DNA from: Dryocosmus kuriphilus
Lineage: Eukaryota > Arthropoda > Insecta > Hymenoptera > Cynipidae
Reading direction: 5' to 3'
NCBI GenBank assembly: GCA_038277395.1
Contig: CM076190.1
Coordinates: 129,796,197-129,860,196 of the forward strand
DNA: 64,000 bases
This document shows positions 24,129-37,104 of the stretch, piece by piece (positions within the stretch are counted from its first letter, which is position 1; every line of letters begins with the position of its first letter). The position numbers and the translations under genes are program-made. Below the pieces are notes generated by a model. The model made no database searches. It was not told where the DNA came from and worked only from the letters and a program-made list of their open reading frames with translations.

Positions 24129-25540
24129 ATTTCATTGTTTCTTGAGACTTGCGGTTTTGGGTATCGTGGCTTGGGACTTACGGCTTGGAGTGCTATTTTA
24201 GGGTCTTGTATTTTGTCTTTTTGGGCCTTATGTATTTGGAACTTGTTATATGGGACTTAGTATTTAGACCCTGCTAATAAAGACTTGCAGATTTGGGCCT
24301 TACAGTTTGGAACATATGATTTTGGGTTTTAAAATTTGATACTTGCGGTTTTGAGAATTCCGACTTGAGACTTGCGATTTTGAACTTAATGTTTAAAACT
24401 TTAGGGGCCTGATATTTTAAGTATTTTTGGGCCACATAATTTATGACCTTGTGATTCTGAACTTATTATTTTGGGCCTCATTGTTAGGGGCTTACAATTT
24501 TTGGGTCTTAAAACTGGAGACTTGCGGTTTTGAACGTTATTTCATGGCCTTATCTATATATTGGGTCTCACAATAGGACTTAGGACTTGTAGGTTTGGGA
24601 CTTACGGTTTGGAATTTTGTGTTCAAAACGTTATTTGATGGCCTGATATTTGGAGTATTTTGGGCCTTGTGATTGGAGGCTTGGAGTCTTGAGCCTTACA
24701 ACTTACAGTTTTGGGCCTGATGATTAGGGATTTATGATTTTGGGTATTGAGACTTGAGACTTGCGGTTTTGAACGTTATTTCATGGCCTTATATATATAT
24801 ATATATTGGGTCTCACAATAGGACTTAGGACTTGTAGGTTTGGGACTTACGGTTTGGAATTTTGTGTTCAAAATGGTATTTGATGGCCTGATATTTGGAG
24901 TATTTTGGGCCTTGTGATTGGGGACTTGGAGTCTTGAGCCTTACAACTTACATTTTTGGGCCTCATTTTTAGGCGCTTACAATTTTTGGGTCTTAAAACT
25001 AGAGACTTGCGGTTTTCTGCATAACGGCTTGAGACTTATGGTTTGGAAATTTGCGCTTGGGCCTTTCATTATGATTTATGTGTTATGATTTCGAGCCTTA
25101 TAGTTTTTGCTTTTGTTATTTTGGAACCTGTCTGTTGGAACTTATGATTCTGGACTTTACTCCTTGAGACTTGCGGTTTTGAACGTTATTTCATGGCCTT
25201 ATATATATATATATATATATTGGGTCTCACAATAGGACTTAGGACTTGTAGGTTTGGGACTTACGGTTTGGAATTTTGTGTTCAAAACGTTATTTGATGG
25301 CCTGATATTTGGAGTATTTTGGGTCTTTTGATTGTGGACTTGGAGTCTTGAGCCTTACAACTTACAGTTTTGGGCCTGATGGTTAGGAATTTATAATTTT
25401 GGGTATTGAAACTTAAGGCTTGCAGTTTTTTGTATTACGGCTTGGGACTTTTTAGGTTCGGAAGTTTGTGTTTCTGATCGTATTTTCGGGCCATATATTT
25501 TTTGGACTTATATGATTCTGGGCGTAACGATTTTGGACTT
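24129..25540. repeat. Decayed tandem array of GGACTTGCGGTTTTG-type words
   Basis: A short word of 15-20 bases (GGGACTTACGGTTTGG and variants) is repeated throughout. A longer block starting GAACGTTATTTCATGGCCTTA and containing a TA run and TTGGGTCTCACAATAGGACTT occurs near 24531, 24770 and 25178, so larger duplications are superimposed. No coding capacity. Confidence 0.8.
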
Positions 25541-28189
25541 GAAATTAAAAATGGTTTACTTACGAAAGCTTTTAAAAATGCTTTACTTATGAACGCTTGA
25601 ATTTGAAATAGTTAATGCAGGAATGAAAAAAAATCTCTTCACCGATGGTAATTTAAATCTGATTTGATAAATTGTAGTCGGAGACGAAAAAAAAAAATGT
25701 ACCAGTATCAGTAAAAACAAGTGTGCATCATAGAAAATTGTGCAATAAATCAAAGAAGTCGAGCAGATCTCGTATATCGTGTATTATAGACAAAAAATGT
25801 TGAAATAAATAAGAATGCAGAATCGTTGGATCGATTTCGAAATCGGGATAAATTACGTCGATGCGATGCAAAATACGAACAATGCGTCACACCCGAGTGT
25901 CATTACAATCTATCGGCGACTCGAAACATCAGCTGGAAGCAAAGTATGAATGAGCATCAAGCCAAGACTCGGGACAACCTTGTCTTCTCACACGTGATGC
26001 GAATATTTTTCCTCCAGATTCAAATTATACTTGACGGCGTAGTATAATGTTTATATTATTATCAAAATTCAAGGAAAACTCCTTATTAAAATTAATTTTT
26101 CTTTATTAAAATCTTGTATAAAGTAATAAATTATTCCTTTCACGAAAAAATATAGTTTTATTATATTTTTCTTCAGTAAAATGATTATAGAAGCAATGAA
26201 AAATTATAATAAAATCATATATGTTATGAAAGGAATTTATTAGGTACTACAGTAACCTTTAGCGGAACTTGAGCATAAAGGTTACTCTATGATGAAAATA
26301 TGGATCTTTCGACATAAAATAAAATTACTTATTCATGTGGAAATATAGCAGTTGAAAGATGGCAACTTATTATAGGTAAATTCGAAGCATTATTTTTAGG
26401 CTAATTTTTTTATCAATTTAGAGGAGAATTTACGTCTTTAATCAATTTTGTGGAAAAGTTTCCTCGTGTTCCCATTTGTTTTATATTTCTTGTAGTATAA
26501 TTATTTTTCTTGAGAAGGTCGACGCAAGTTATAAGGTGTGACTTAATTATCATGGAGTTGTTAATCATTTATAACCTAGACCATATATGAAACTTGTTAG
26601 CCATTTCTGTCACCAAACGATTCGGTATGTTATTCGCAAAAGTTCCACTCGTAATCTTCATTTTTACGATGGAAATATATTTTTTTGAAAGTCCTTCATT
26701 TTTTTATAAAAGTTGGTTCTGCAGTTAGGAAGGTTCTCCGAATTTCACTTGCCATAATTTTCATTATCACTTGCATTATTTGTATTTGAATTATTCATAA
26801 TTTTGATTTTCAATGGACCTACTTTTCATTTATTGAAATTTCCACATTTTTATCTACCTGAATTATTTCTTGCCTTCATTTTTATTTGACTTAATTTAAA
26901 TTTAACTAGCTTTTCATTTCTTTAAATTATATGCCATGTAATTTTCACGTCCGGAAATTGACGTTTTCTATCATTTTTCTTTGCCCTAATTTTAGTCTGA
27001 CCTACTTTTCATTTCTCAAAATTTATATTTGCTGTAACTTTCATTGCAGTTGTCATTGTTCATAATTTTTTTTTGGTCCGAATTATCATTTACTTTGTTT
27101 TGCCCTAATTTCAGCTCGTCCTACTTTTCATTTCTTAAAGTTACCATTTTCCACAATTTTCATTTATCATATCATTTGCCATGATTTGTATTTGTCCTAA
27201 TTGTTAAGTGTTTTCTTTAAATAAATTTGTGTAAATTGCCACGAATAACTAGTTACTGGGAGAAATGATGGTTAAATGTAAATTAGCGAGTATGGCGAAT
27301 GGCTCTCGAATACATGATTAGGTCAAATGATAATAATTTAATCAACTACAAATGTATGGACGATGGTAAGCCAAAAATATGAAAATGAGGTAATTTGGAT
27401 ATTTTTGAATGTTCCGTGAAATAGAAATGATTATTTTTATCTATTCGCAATGTCGCATGCCTATATCAAGTGTTATTCGACCTTTGGTCATAATTTCTAT
27501 TTGCTCGAATTGTCATTTGACCTACTTTTCATTCATTCTGATTCCCATTTGACCTACTTTTCATTTATAGAAAATTGCTGTTTTTCCATCAGTTTCATTT
27601 TATCCTTTGCCACAATTTTTATTTTCCCCAGTTTCTCTTTGAAAGCAAACTTTTGGCCGATGTTTGATAAAGTAAAATCTAATCAAAAGAGAATTATGGC
27701 ACGCGTGATACAAGATCGATTCGATTGTTTATGAATTGCAGAACTAGATTACTGGAAAGTCATCATTGTCACGAATTTTAACGATTCAAGATTTTGATTA
27801 TTGTTCTTTTATTGATTTCGTATACTATCGAGAAAATTCAGATTCATGCTCTGAATATTTGCGAGGCTCGCGTAGTATAATCGTGTTTTTCTTCTCTGGG
27901 ATCGTGAGGGAGAGAGCACGTGCGCGTGACTGTTGCTCGATTAGCCGGCCGGGCCATCGCCGACCTGAGTCACTTGACATGTTGTTTTGCCGCAAGGACA
28001 ATAATATGCAAGAAATAAGAGAACTATTTTCCTTGTTTTTATAGACCGAGGAAATATTTTCTTCATTCAAATTTACGCTTTTTAAATGTTTTCAATTACC
28101 TCATGTCACTTCAGTTTACTTTCTCAAAACTTCGGGGTAATTGTCTAGTTTTGCGACTTTTCCGAAATTTCAAGTTTTAGCATCCGTTT
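25541..28189. other. No gene recognised; partly degenerate TTTTCATTT repeats
   Basis: AT-rich sequence. From about 26690 to 27230 and 27480 to 27660 variants of GACCTACTTTTCATTTCT recur irregularly. A GC-rich patch at 27895-27980 (GATTAGCCGGCCGGGCC) is unique and unexplained. No credible gene. Confidence 0.4.
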
Positions 28190-28835
28190 TTTAGATTCTC
28201 ATCTCAATGAGAAGGTATTAGTTTTATGTGAAAACTGACTTTCGCGGATTTCATGAAATCTCGACGTTTCATGACCCCCTGAATCCGAAAAAAAACAGGT
28301 TTTACGTTGGTGTCTGTCTGTCGTTGTCGTAATTGTCGTTGTCGTCGTTGTCGTTGTTGGCGTAGTCTGTTAGCACGATAACTTTCGAAGACTAATCGGA
28401 TTGGATTGCGGTTTGCATACTTCTTCAAGGCGTAAAAAGTAAGGACGAGTTCGTCAACCAGCGGGTTTTGACCAATGGTTCTGGTTTTATCCATCATAAA
28501 TTCTTTCTAAAAATCAAATATTCAAATTTCCCGCCAAAATATGCAAGATACGAAAAAAGTCATAATAAACAAAGTTGTTCAACTCAAAAATATCTACATA
28601 TTTACTCCCTGCCATTTTCTCGAAAAGACGCATGGTCTTTAAGTTATTCGTGAAATATGTTAATTCATATAAAAAAAACCACTTTTCCGCAAAAATAAGC
28701 GAGATACGAGAAAATATTAAGAAGCATAATTATTCACCTTCCAAAGACCTACAAATTCTCTTAAAACCATTTTTTGATACAACCCATACTTTATTCATTA
28801 AACGTATAATACTGTTCTTTTAATCAAAAAAAAAA
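28190..28835 (-). repeat. GC-palindrome family, reverse-oriented tail and array
   Basis: Reverse complement of parts 2 and 3 of the family: the tail CGCGGATTTCATGAAATC at about 28245, a GTCGTTGTCGTCGTT run at 28320-28360, the conserved block to 28497 and tandem units to 28820. It meets a forward-oriented GC-rich head at 28836. Confidence 0.7.
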
Positions 28836-29200
28836 AATCTGCCCGCTTCGCGGGCACATTCTCTTCGCGCGTTTCGCGCGAAATATGAGCGCACCTGGGG
28901 CGCGCGTCTGTTGGCCCTCGCGCTTCGCGCTCAATACGTTATTTACGGCACTCGCGCTTCGCGCTCGGTGTTTATGGATCGTATAAACCTTTAAATTAAA
29001 AATTCCAAAAGAAATTATTTTACTTAAGGCTCTATCGCCCTTAAGGAATACATTCTCATCATGACACTCGCGCTTCGCGCTCGATAATTACATTTTTTTT
29101 AAAAACATTGTAGATTGGTAAAGTTTTTTTGTGATTTTCAAAATTTTCACAATACAAGATTTCGATTCTTAAAAGTAAAACGATGAGTCTTATAAATAAA
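28836..29200 (+). repeat. GC-palindrome family, head copy
   Basis: AAAAATCTGCCCGCTTCGCG starts a GC-rich palindromic head like that at 17187, continuing through CACTCGCGCTTCGCGCTCGG and TTAAGGCTCTATCGCCCTTA to the AT-rich part at about 29200, where it breaks off. Confidence 0.7.
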
Positions 29201-29715
29201 CTTTTCACAACACCCCTGCAGAAAGGCCAACTTTCGATGCCTGTATAGTGCTTCGAAAGTGACCAATTTCAGACCCAAATTTCCAAAATTTCCAAAATTT
29301 CCAAAATTACCAAAAAAAAAAATACCAAAAATTCTCAAAAATTACCAAAATTCTCAAAAATTTTAAAAATTACGAAAATCCTCAAAAATTTCAAAAGTTA
29401 TCAAAATTTTAGAAATTTTTGAAAATTTTGGAAATTTTGAATATTTTCGTCTTTTTTAGAAATTTTAATAATTTTTGAAAATTTTGAAAATATTCCAAAA
29501 ATTTTAAATTTTTTTAAAAAGTACCATTATTTCTAAAATTGTAATAAGCTTATAATAACAGTAATAAATTACTGCTTTCATCAAAACAGATTAAACTTGC
29601 ACTCGCTCTGTACTCCTAACGCTTTTCCCTATGAGCCTGGTTACACCGATTCGAATTTTCCCTTTGCGCGCACTTTCTCTCAAGTCGGATTTTCTCCAGG
29701 AATGTCATGAAAAAA
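29201..29715. other. AT-rich spacer with AAAATTTCCAAAA runs
   Basis: Begins with an unplaced unique piece (GAAAGGCCAACTTTCGATGC), then short-period A/T repeats resembling the interior of the 23.6-kb MITE, then unique sequence to the next GC-rich head. No gene. Confidence 0.4.
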
Positions 29716-30990
29716 ATCTGCCCGCTGCGCGGGCACATTCTCCTCGCGCGCTGCGCGCGCCGCGCTTCGCGCGAAGTATGAGCGCGCCTAGGGCGCGCGT
29801 CTGTTGGCACTCGCGCTTCGCGCTCGATACGTTATTTGCGGCACTCACGCTTCGCGCTCGATAGATTATTCACCTCGCGCTACGCGCTCGGTGTTTATAG
29901 ATCGTATAAACCTTTAAATTAGAAATCACAAAAGAAATTATTTTACTTAAGGCTCTATCGCCCTTAAGGAATACATTCTCATCATGACACTCGCGCTTCG
30001 CGCTCGATAATTACGTTTCTTTAAAACACATTATAGATTGGTAAAGCTCTTTTTGATTTTCCAAATTTTTACAATACAGGATTTCGATTCTTAAAAGTAA
30101 AACGATGAGTCTTATAAATAAATTTTGTAGCTATTTCCAAGGTGAACAATTCTGCTTGTTAATATTTTCTTCTATCTTGCACAGTTTTGCTGAAAAGTGG
30201 TTTTCTTTATATTTCATAACATATTTCACGAATAACTCAAAAACTACGCGTCTGATCAAAAAAATGATAGAGAGCAAATTTGTAGACAATTTGGAGACAA
30301 ACAACTTTGTTTATTATTATTTTATTTTCCGTATCTTCCATAGTTTGGCGGAAAATTTGAAATCTTTAATTTTTAATAACGTTTTATCGATTAAAACAAA
30401 AACCGTGCATTTTATGAAAAAATGGTTAAAACAAAATTTGTAGATCTTTTTAAATTGAACAACTTTGTTCTTTACCATTTTTTGGTATCTTGAATATTTT
30501 GGCGGGAAACCACAGTTTTTAAATTTTAATAGCGTTTTCTTGATTAAAACAAAAACCGTTCATTTTATCAAAAAACGGTTAAGACAAAATTTGTAGATTT
30601 TTTTGAGATGAACAATTTTACTTTCTTACGTTTTTTTTGTATCTCTGATAGTTTAGCCGGAAAATGGATTTTTTGATTTTGTGAAAACCGTTTTTGATGG
30701 ATAAAACCATAACCGTTGGTCAAAAACCGCTGGTTAACGAACTCGTCCTTTCTTTTTGGACCTTAAAGAAGTGTGCCAAAGCGCAATCCAATCCGATTAG
30801 TCCTTCGAAAGTTATCGTGGGAACAGACGACAACGACAACGACGACAACGCCAACAGACAGACAGACACGGTCGTAAAAACCATTTTTTCGGATTCAGGA
30901 GGTCTTAAAACGTGGAGATTTCATGAAATCCGCGAAAGTCAAATTTTGCATAAATCTAATACCTTCTCTGATGAGAATGTAAAAAGTGCA
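29716..30990 (+). repeat. GC-palindrome family, near-complete copy
   Basis: Head from 29716 (AATCTGCCCGCTGCGCGGGC, with an extended GCGCGCTGCGCGCGCCGCGC palindrome), a tandem array through 30660, the conserved block at 30690-30870 and the tail to about 30985. It lacks the right-hand AGCGGGCAGA end. Confidence 0.75.
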
Positions 30991-31975
30991 TTTATCAAAA
31001 AATGGTTAAAACAAAATTTGTAGATATTTTTGAATTGAACAACTTTGTTCTTTACCATTTTTTTTATCTTGAATATTTTGTCGGGAAACCAAAGTTTTTT
31101 AATTTTAATAGCGTTTTCTTGATTAAAACAAAAACCGTTCATTTTATCAAAAAATGGTTAAGACAAAATTTGTGGATTTTTTTGGGATGAACAATTTTAC
31201 TTTCTCACATTTTTTTTGTATCTCTCATAGTTAGCCGGAAAATGGATTTTTTGATTTTGTGAAAATCGTTTTTGATGGATAAAACCATAACCGTTGGTCA
31301 AAAACCGCTGGTTAACGAACTCGTCCTTACTTTTTACGCTTTAATGAAGTATGCCAAAGCGCAATCCAATCCGATTAGTCCTTCGAATGTAATCGTGCTA
31401 ACAGACTACAACGACAACGACGACGACAACGACGACAACGACAACGACAGACAGACACCAACGTAAAACATGTTCTTTCAGATTCAGGGGGTCACGATAC
31501 GTCGAGATTTCATGAAATCCGCGAAAGTCAGTTTTCACATACAACTAATACCTTCTCATTGAGATGAGAATGTAAAAATCAAAAATTCAAATTTCCCGCC
31601 AAAATATGCAAGATACCAAAGAAATGATAATAAACAAAGTTGCTCACCTCAAAAAGATCTGCAAATTTGCTCCCTATCATTGTTTTGAACAGACGCGTAG
31701 TTTTTGAGTTATTCGTGAAGTATGTTATGAAATATAAAGAAAACCACTTTTCAGCAAAACTATGCAAGATATGAGAAAGTATTGACAAGCAGAATTGCTC
31801 ACCTTGAAAAGAGAGAGAGAGAGAATGATGAGAATGTATTCCTTAAGGACGATAGAGCCTTAAGTAAAATAATTTCTTTTGTAATTTTTAATTTAAAGTC
31901 TTATACGGTACATAAACACCGAGCGCGTAGCGCGAGGTAAATAACCTATCGAGCGCAAAGCGCCGGCGAGGCACA
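30991..31975. repeat. GC-palindrome family, forward and reverse fragments
   Basis: 31000-31570 is another forward array plus conserved block and tail (conserved block at 31272-31466). From about 31575 the same sequence runs in reverse (CAAATTTCCCGCCAAAATATGCAAG), ending with a reverse GC-rich head remnant at 31905-31970 (GAGCGCGTAGCGCGAGG). A head-to-head rearranged cluster. Confidence 0.7.
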
Positions 31976-32093
31976 TTTTTTTTTTTTTTAATAACTTCTT
32001 TTCTACCCAAAAATGAAAAATCAAGAGGGGGGAGTCGAAAAAGTTAATTATTTTTATTAAAATCTTAACTATGAGGACCAATTTACTAAAAAG

Positions 32094-33268
32094 CCGATAT
32101 CGATGGTATACGGGAGTAATATGCCATTTCAAAAATGCGTTGAAAAACTCGCCATTTCAAAACTGCGTTGAAGAACATGCCATTTCGGGGAACAAGTAAA
32201 AAGTGCCATTTCGGTCGCTTTTTTCCCAAATGGGATTTTTTTGCTGTCAAAATTTTATTTCTTCTTTTTTTTATTTTTTTTTTCCTAATTTGACTACAAG
32301 AGAAGTAGAATGTTTTCAAACTAATTTTAACAAATTTCACTGTTTTAAGGTAATATTTTTGTCAGTTTTCTATGAAGAAAAATGGGAAAATTTTTTTTTC
32401 TTATATATATATATATTTTTTTGTACAAAATATACTACGTTAACCAATGTTGCTGAATTTTTAAAAATATATATTGGTCATATTGTTACTAATAAGAAAT
32501 TATGTGCATAATAAATTGAATTTGCAATTAAATTTCATAAAATCTCTTCACATTATATTATGTAAAAGCAAAAAAAAATAGACTTTTGACGTTCGTGAAA
32601 GATTTCCAGTTTTATCTTTAACAGAATTAATTATCTTTAAAAGATTAATAATACTATATTAATAATGAAAATAGTGTACCGAAAAATTAATAAAATCAAG
32701 TGTAGGAAAAAATTCTTTTTTTTTAATTATCGGAAAAAGAAAGTATAAGTATTAACTATATTTTATTTTTCAATAAAACCTATAAAAATCATATTTTCTA
32801 TTATGAAGATTAGGCTTGATTGAAGATATTGTCATTTTAAACAATTTCAACGAAAGAAGGTACATTAAAAAAAGAATTGAACTTTTACTAAAGTAGTAGA
32901 CAAGTATTAACATTTTTGAATTAATATCACAATTAATATTAATAATCTTACAGTTGAACTTAAATTAAGAAGCTTTTTTCACATTTTACAATTTAATATG
33001 ACTTTTATAATAAAATTTTTATTTAATATTTATAATCTTGTAGTAACTTAACAAACCTTTTTCCCATTTTATAACTTCTGTCGCTAAAGTTTCGAACGTT
33101 GAGTAGAACTTATAGAAAACTTAATATTACGCCCATTCTAGGCTTTTGAACCAGGTGATTGTTTTACGAAACTTTTTTCAAATTAAGTACAAATTAATCG
33201 AAATAAGAAAAAATGTGTTTTTCAACGCATTTTTGAAATTGCATGTTATTCCCGTATACCATCGATAT
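32094..33268. mobile_element. MITE with TATCGATGGTATACGGGA ends
   Basis: The left (about 32094-32150) and right (about 33212-33268) ends are inverted copies over more than 50 bases, including ATCGATGGTATACGGGA and AATTTCAAAAATGCGTTGAA-like words. The left arm repeats GCCATTTCAAAANTGCGTTG twice and GCCATTTCGG twice more. AT-rich interior, no gene. Confidence 0.75.
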
Positions 33269-33629
33269 ATCAATTTTAGCATTCATCAGTCTTTTTAGCG
33301 AACTGGTTATTTTTGAAATATGTTTTTTTAAAAATTCAAAAATGAAAAATAAAGAAGGGGAAAAACAACTAGTTTGATCAGAATCTTCAATTTTGGGATA
33401 ATTTTGATTTAAAAATTTTCCACAAAGCAATTAAAAGTATTGTTGCTACATCTAATGAGCCTGCGACTTTTTCTAATAAAAACTTATTTTGGAGATGTCA
33501 AAAGCAACAAAAAGTAAAAAAGGGGGAAAAAGTAATTAAAGCAATTAAAAAAGTAATTAGTTATTATTATTAAAAAAATGTTAGTAAATAAAGTGGGAAG
33601 AGGGGTTGGTGGTGGATAAAAATTCCACC

Positions 33630-35680
33630 AATTTTGTTGAAATCCTCTGAAATTTTAAAAAATATTTTAAAATCTATTAAAATACTTTGAAATCTATTGT
33701 AAATCACTACAAATTCATGCAAGTCTTTTAAAATCTCTTGAAAGTCCATTAAAATTGCTTGAAATATCTTGAAATCTTTTGAAATTTATAAAAATCTTTA
33801 AAATCTGTTAAATAATTTTCAAATATTTTAAAAATCGGTTTAAATTCTTTAAAATAATTTTAAATCCCTTGAAATGTTCTTAAATTCCTTGAAATGCTTT
33901 TAAATTATTTTAAAATTCCCGAAAATTCCTTAGCATCACTTGCAGCCGCTGAAAATCCTTTAAAAAATTTTTAAATCTTTAAAAATCTGTTTCAAAATCT
34001 ATTAAAATACTTTAAAATTTTCCATAAATCACTTCAAATTCTTTAATAATTTAAAATCTCTTGAAATCCCTTAAAATCGCTTAAAATATCTTGATATCCT
34101 TTCACATTTCTAAAAATCTTCTAAAATCTATTAAAATACTTTAAAATCTTTTTAAAATCGTTTTAAATTATTTTTAATCATTTTAAGTTTCTTCAAATGC
34201 TATAAAATATTTTTAACTCGTTTAAAATCCCTTTGAAATTCCTTAGAGTTACTTGAAAATGCTTAAAATACTTTGCAAATTTTAAAAATACTTTAAAATA
34301 CTTTAAAATCTATTAAAACACTTTGAAATATTCTTTAAATCACTACAATTTTTTTAAAATCATTTAAAATCTTTTGAAATTCCTTAAAATCGCTTGAAAT
34401 ATCTTAACATTCTTTGACATTTCTAAAACTCTTTTAAAATTTATTAAAATATTTTACAATCTTTTTAAATCCCTTTAATTTCTTTAAAATTATTTAAAAC
34501 CACTTGAACTCCTTTGGAACGTTTTGTATAGTCTTCAAATCTCTTCAAAATTTCCAAAAATCACTTAAGTCTTTTAAAATTCTTTAAAGTTTCTTCGAAA
34601 GCCCTTGAAATTCTTTAAATTTATTCAAAATGACTTGAAATCTCTTGGATATCCTGAAACTCTTTTAAATTCTTTTAAAGTCGTTTAAAATTACTTAGTC
34701 GTTTTAAATCTCTTAAGATTTCATAAAATACATTCGAAATTCATCAGAATCTTTTAAAGTCCTTTTAAAGCTCTTAAAATGCCTTGAAATTCCTTAAAAT
34801 CACTTTAAATCTCTTAAAATACTTTGAAATTTTTGTAAATCATTTCAAAATCTTTAAATTCTTGCTTGAAATATCTTGATATCCTTTTCCACTTAGAAAA
34901 ATCTTTCAAATCTATTAAAATACTTCGAAATCTTTTTAAAATCCATTTCAGTTCTTGGAAATGATTTTAAATCTGTTGACATACTTCAAAATATTTCAAA
35001 TTCCTTTAAAATTCCTTAAAATTCCTTAACATCGCTTGAAACCGCTGAAAATCTTTTGAAAATTTTAAAAATATTTAAAAATCTATTTTAAAGTATATTT
35101 AAAAATACTTTAAAATCTTCTGTAACTCACTACAAATTCTTTAAACTCATTTAGAATCTCTTTAAATTTCTTAAAATTGCTTAAAATGTCTTGAAATCCT
35201 TTGATATTTATAAAACTCTTTTAAAATCTATTAAAATACTTTGAAATCTTTTTAAAATCCCTTTAAATTCTTAAAAAACATTTCAAACCTGTTGAAATAC
35301 TTTAAAATATTTTAGAATCCTTTAAAATTCCTTGAAATTCCTTAACATCACTTGAAACCGCTTAAAATCCTTTGAAAATTTTAAAAATACTTTAAAATAC
35401 TTTAAAATATATTAAAATACTTTTTGAACTCTTTTGTAAATCACTACAAATACTTGAAAGTCATTTAAAATCTCTTGAAATTCCTTAAAATCGCTTGAAA
35501 TATTTTGGCATCCTTCGAAGTTTCTAAAAATCTTTTAAAATCTATTAAAATACTTTGCAATCTTTTTAAAATTCATTTCAATACTTTAAAATATTTTTAA
35601 ATCCTTTAAAATTCCTTGAAATTCCTTAAAATACTTGAAATAGCTTGAAATTCTATGAAATTTTTAAAAATATTCTATCA
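33630..35680. repeat. 2-kb array of TTTAAAATCCCTTGAAAT-type words
   Basis: Continuous variants of TTTAAAATC, CTTGAAATTCCTT and ATTAAAATACTTTG at about 10-30-base spacing. Larger units of a few hundred bases seem to recur (CACTACAAATTCTTTAAA and ATCTATTAAAATACTTTGAA return repeatedly), suggesting old higher-order duplications. Same sequence class as 1-1010. Confidence 0.75.
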
Positions 35681-36129
35681 TAACTGTTTCTTATAACTTA
35701 TAAATTTTAACTTTTAAATTTTTAAACTGTTATAGTTTGTTATAACTGTTTAAAATTATTTATTTTCAATTTCAAAATTGAAAAATTAAAACTTCAGGAA
35801 AGCCGTGATTTGACCCACTTTTAAAATAAAATTTTCTTTAAAATTAAAGTTTAAGTCGAAATAGTTAACTTTTTCGACCTCCCCCTCTTGATTTTTAATT
35901 TTTTAGTAGAAAGGAAGTTATTAAAAAAAAAAAACCAATGCGAAAACTTGAAAATTCGGAAAAGCCACATAACTAGACAATTACCAACTTCGGTTACTTT
36001 AATTTACTTTCAAATTACTCCAGGACAATCTAAATTTGAATCAGTCAAAAGTAATTGATTCGCAGTTAATTTTGGCTGATTCAAGCAATACGGACTCGAG
36101 GACATATTGCGTATTACATACACAGTGTG

Positions 36130-36695
36130 TCTACACTGTTAAAAGCGATTACTCCTAATATACACTGGTATATTAAATTTAATATCTCATGCGTATGAAA
36201 TCGCCATTAAGAGAGCGTATATTAAATTTCATATACTTTCATGTTAATCACCAATTAGAAAAGTCAATTTTTAATTTTTAATTTAAAAATAAAACATGAT
36301 ATCTTCTTCTAGTTAAGTATAAATGAAACTGGATTTTAAGTGGAAAAGATGAATTAAGTGAATAATTGACTGACCTAATCTACAGTCAGCTACATTCACA
36401 TTAAAATTCTAGTATATTTAAGGGGAATTTTTAAAAAAGTCCCACCCTTACGTTGCACCTTCATTATAAATAATAGTAATAATTCATTCGATGAATTCTA
36501 TATTATTGCTTAAAATGCAAATATTTTACAAAATTTGAGGAAATGAAAGCACTTCAAGATTTTAAGCACTCAGATATATTGACATGTATATTAAATTTGG
36601 TATACCTGTGCATTTCAGTAGCGGTAGTGCATATTTGCTTCACACACTTGTATATTAAGCCTCATACAGATTTTTCTAACAGTGTATTCGCCTGT
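36130..36695. mobile_element. Possible MITE with ACACTGTTARAA ends
   Basis: ACACTGTTAAAA near 36132 and its inverse TTCTAACAGTGT near 36677 bracket an AT-rich stretch with TATATTAAATTTAATAT words near both ends. Short end match, so tentative. A 61-codon frame at 36543-36728 lies within it and is not called. Confidence 0.4.
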
Positions 36696-36750
36696 AAAAC
36701 CTGGAATTGTCACAGAATTTTTTTTTAAGTTAGGGATTCTTTTCGAGCGT

Positions 36751-37104
36751 GCCCAGAAAAAAGAATTGATTGGATGGGATTTATTTGAATCGGAGGGTTT
36801 AAGAATGCCGATTCAAATAGTTTCAATTGGTCGCCGTAAAGCCATCACCGATTCAGGCTAATCTCGTTGAATTATTTTTCAGGTTTTTTTATCAACCGGA
36901 ACGAAATTTACCGATGGAGTGTCGCAAACATAAAGAACTCGTCGTTCGATTAAAAAAAAAAAAAAAAAACGAAAAATAGTTGAACGAGATTTGCCTGAAT
37001 CCGGTGGTGGCTGTATGGTGGCCGATTGAAATGATTTGAATCGGCATTCTTAAATCCTCCGGTTCAAATAAATTCCATTCAATCAATTCTTTTTTTCTGG
37101 GTGC
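36751..37104. mobile_element. Palindromic MITE with CCCAGAAAAAAGAATTGATT ends
   Basis: The left half, starting GCCCAGAAAAAAGAATTGATT, is inverted in the right half ending AATCAATTCTTTTTTTCTGGG. The match runs inward over some 120 bases per arm, to a centre at about 36920 with an A16-17 run (about 36953-36969). No coding capacity. Confidence 0.8.

Larger units (their letters stand above)
31976..35940. mobile_element. Large TIR element carrying a MITE and a repeat array
   Basis: About 80 bases at 31976-32055 (TTTTTTAATAACTTCTTTTC, ATCAAGAGGGGGGAGTCG, AAAAAGTTAA) are inverted at 35867-35940 with few changes. The 4-kb interior has no gene: a smaller inverted-repeat element (32094-33268), AT-rich spacer, then a 2-kb short-repeat array. 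Superfamily unknown; no clear target duplication. Confidence 0.65.

Noticed and set aside
17187..31975. GC-rich heads as bacterial contamination or CpG-island promoters
   Set aside because: The GC is confined to short palindromes repeated in the same AT-rich context in several copies.
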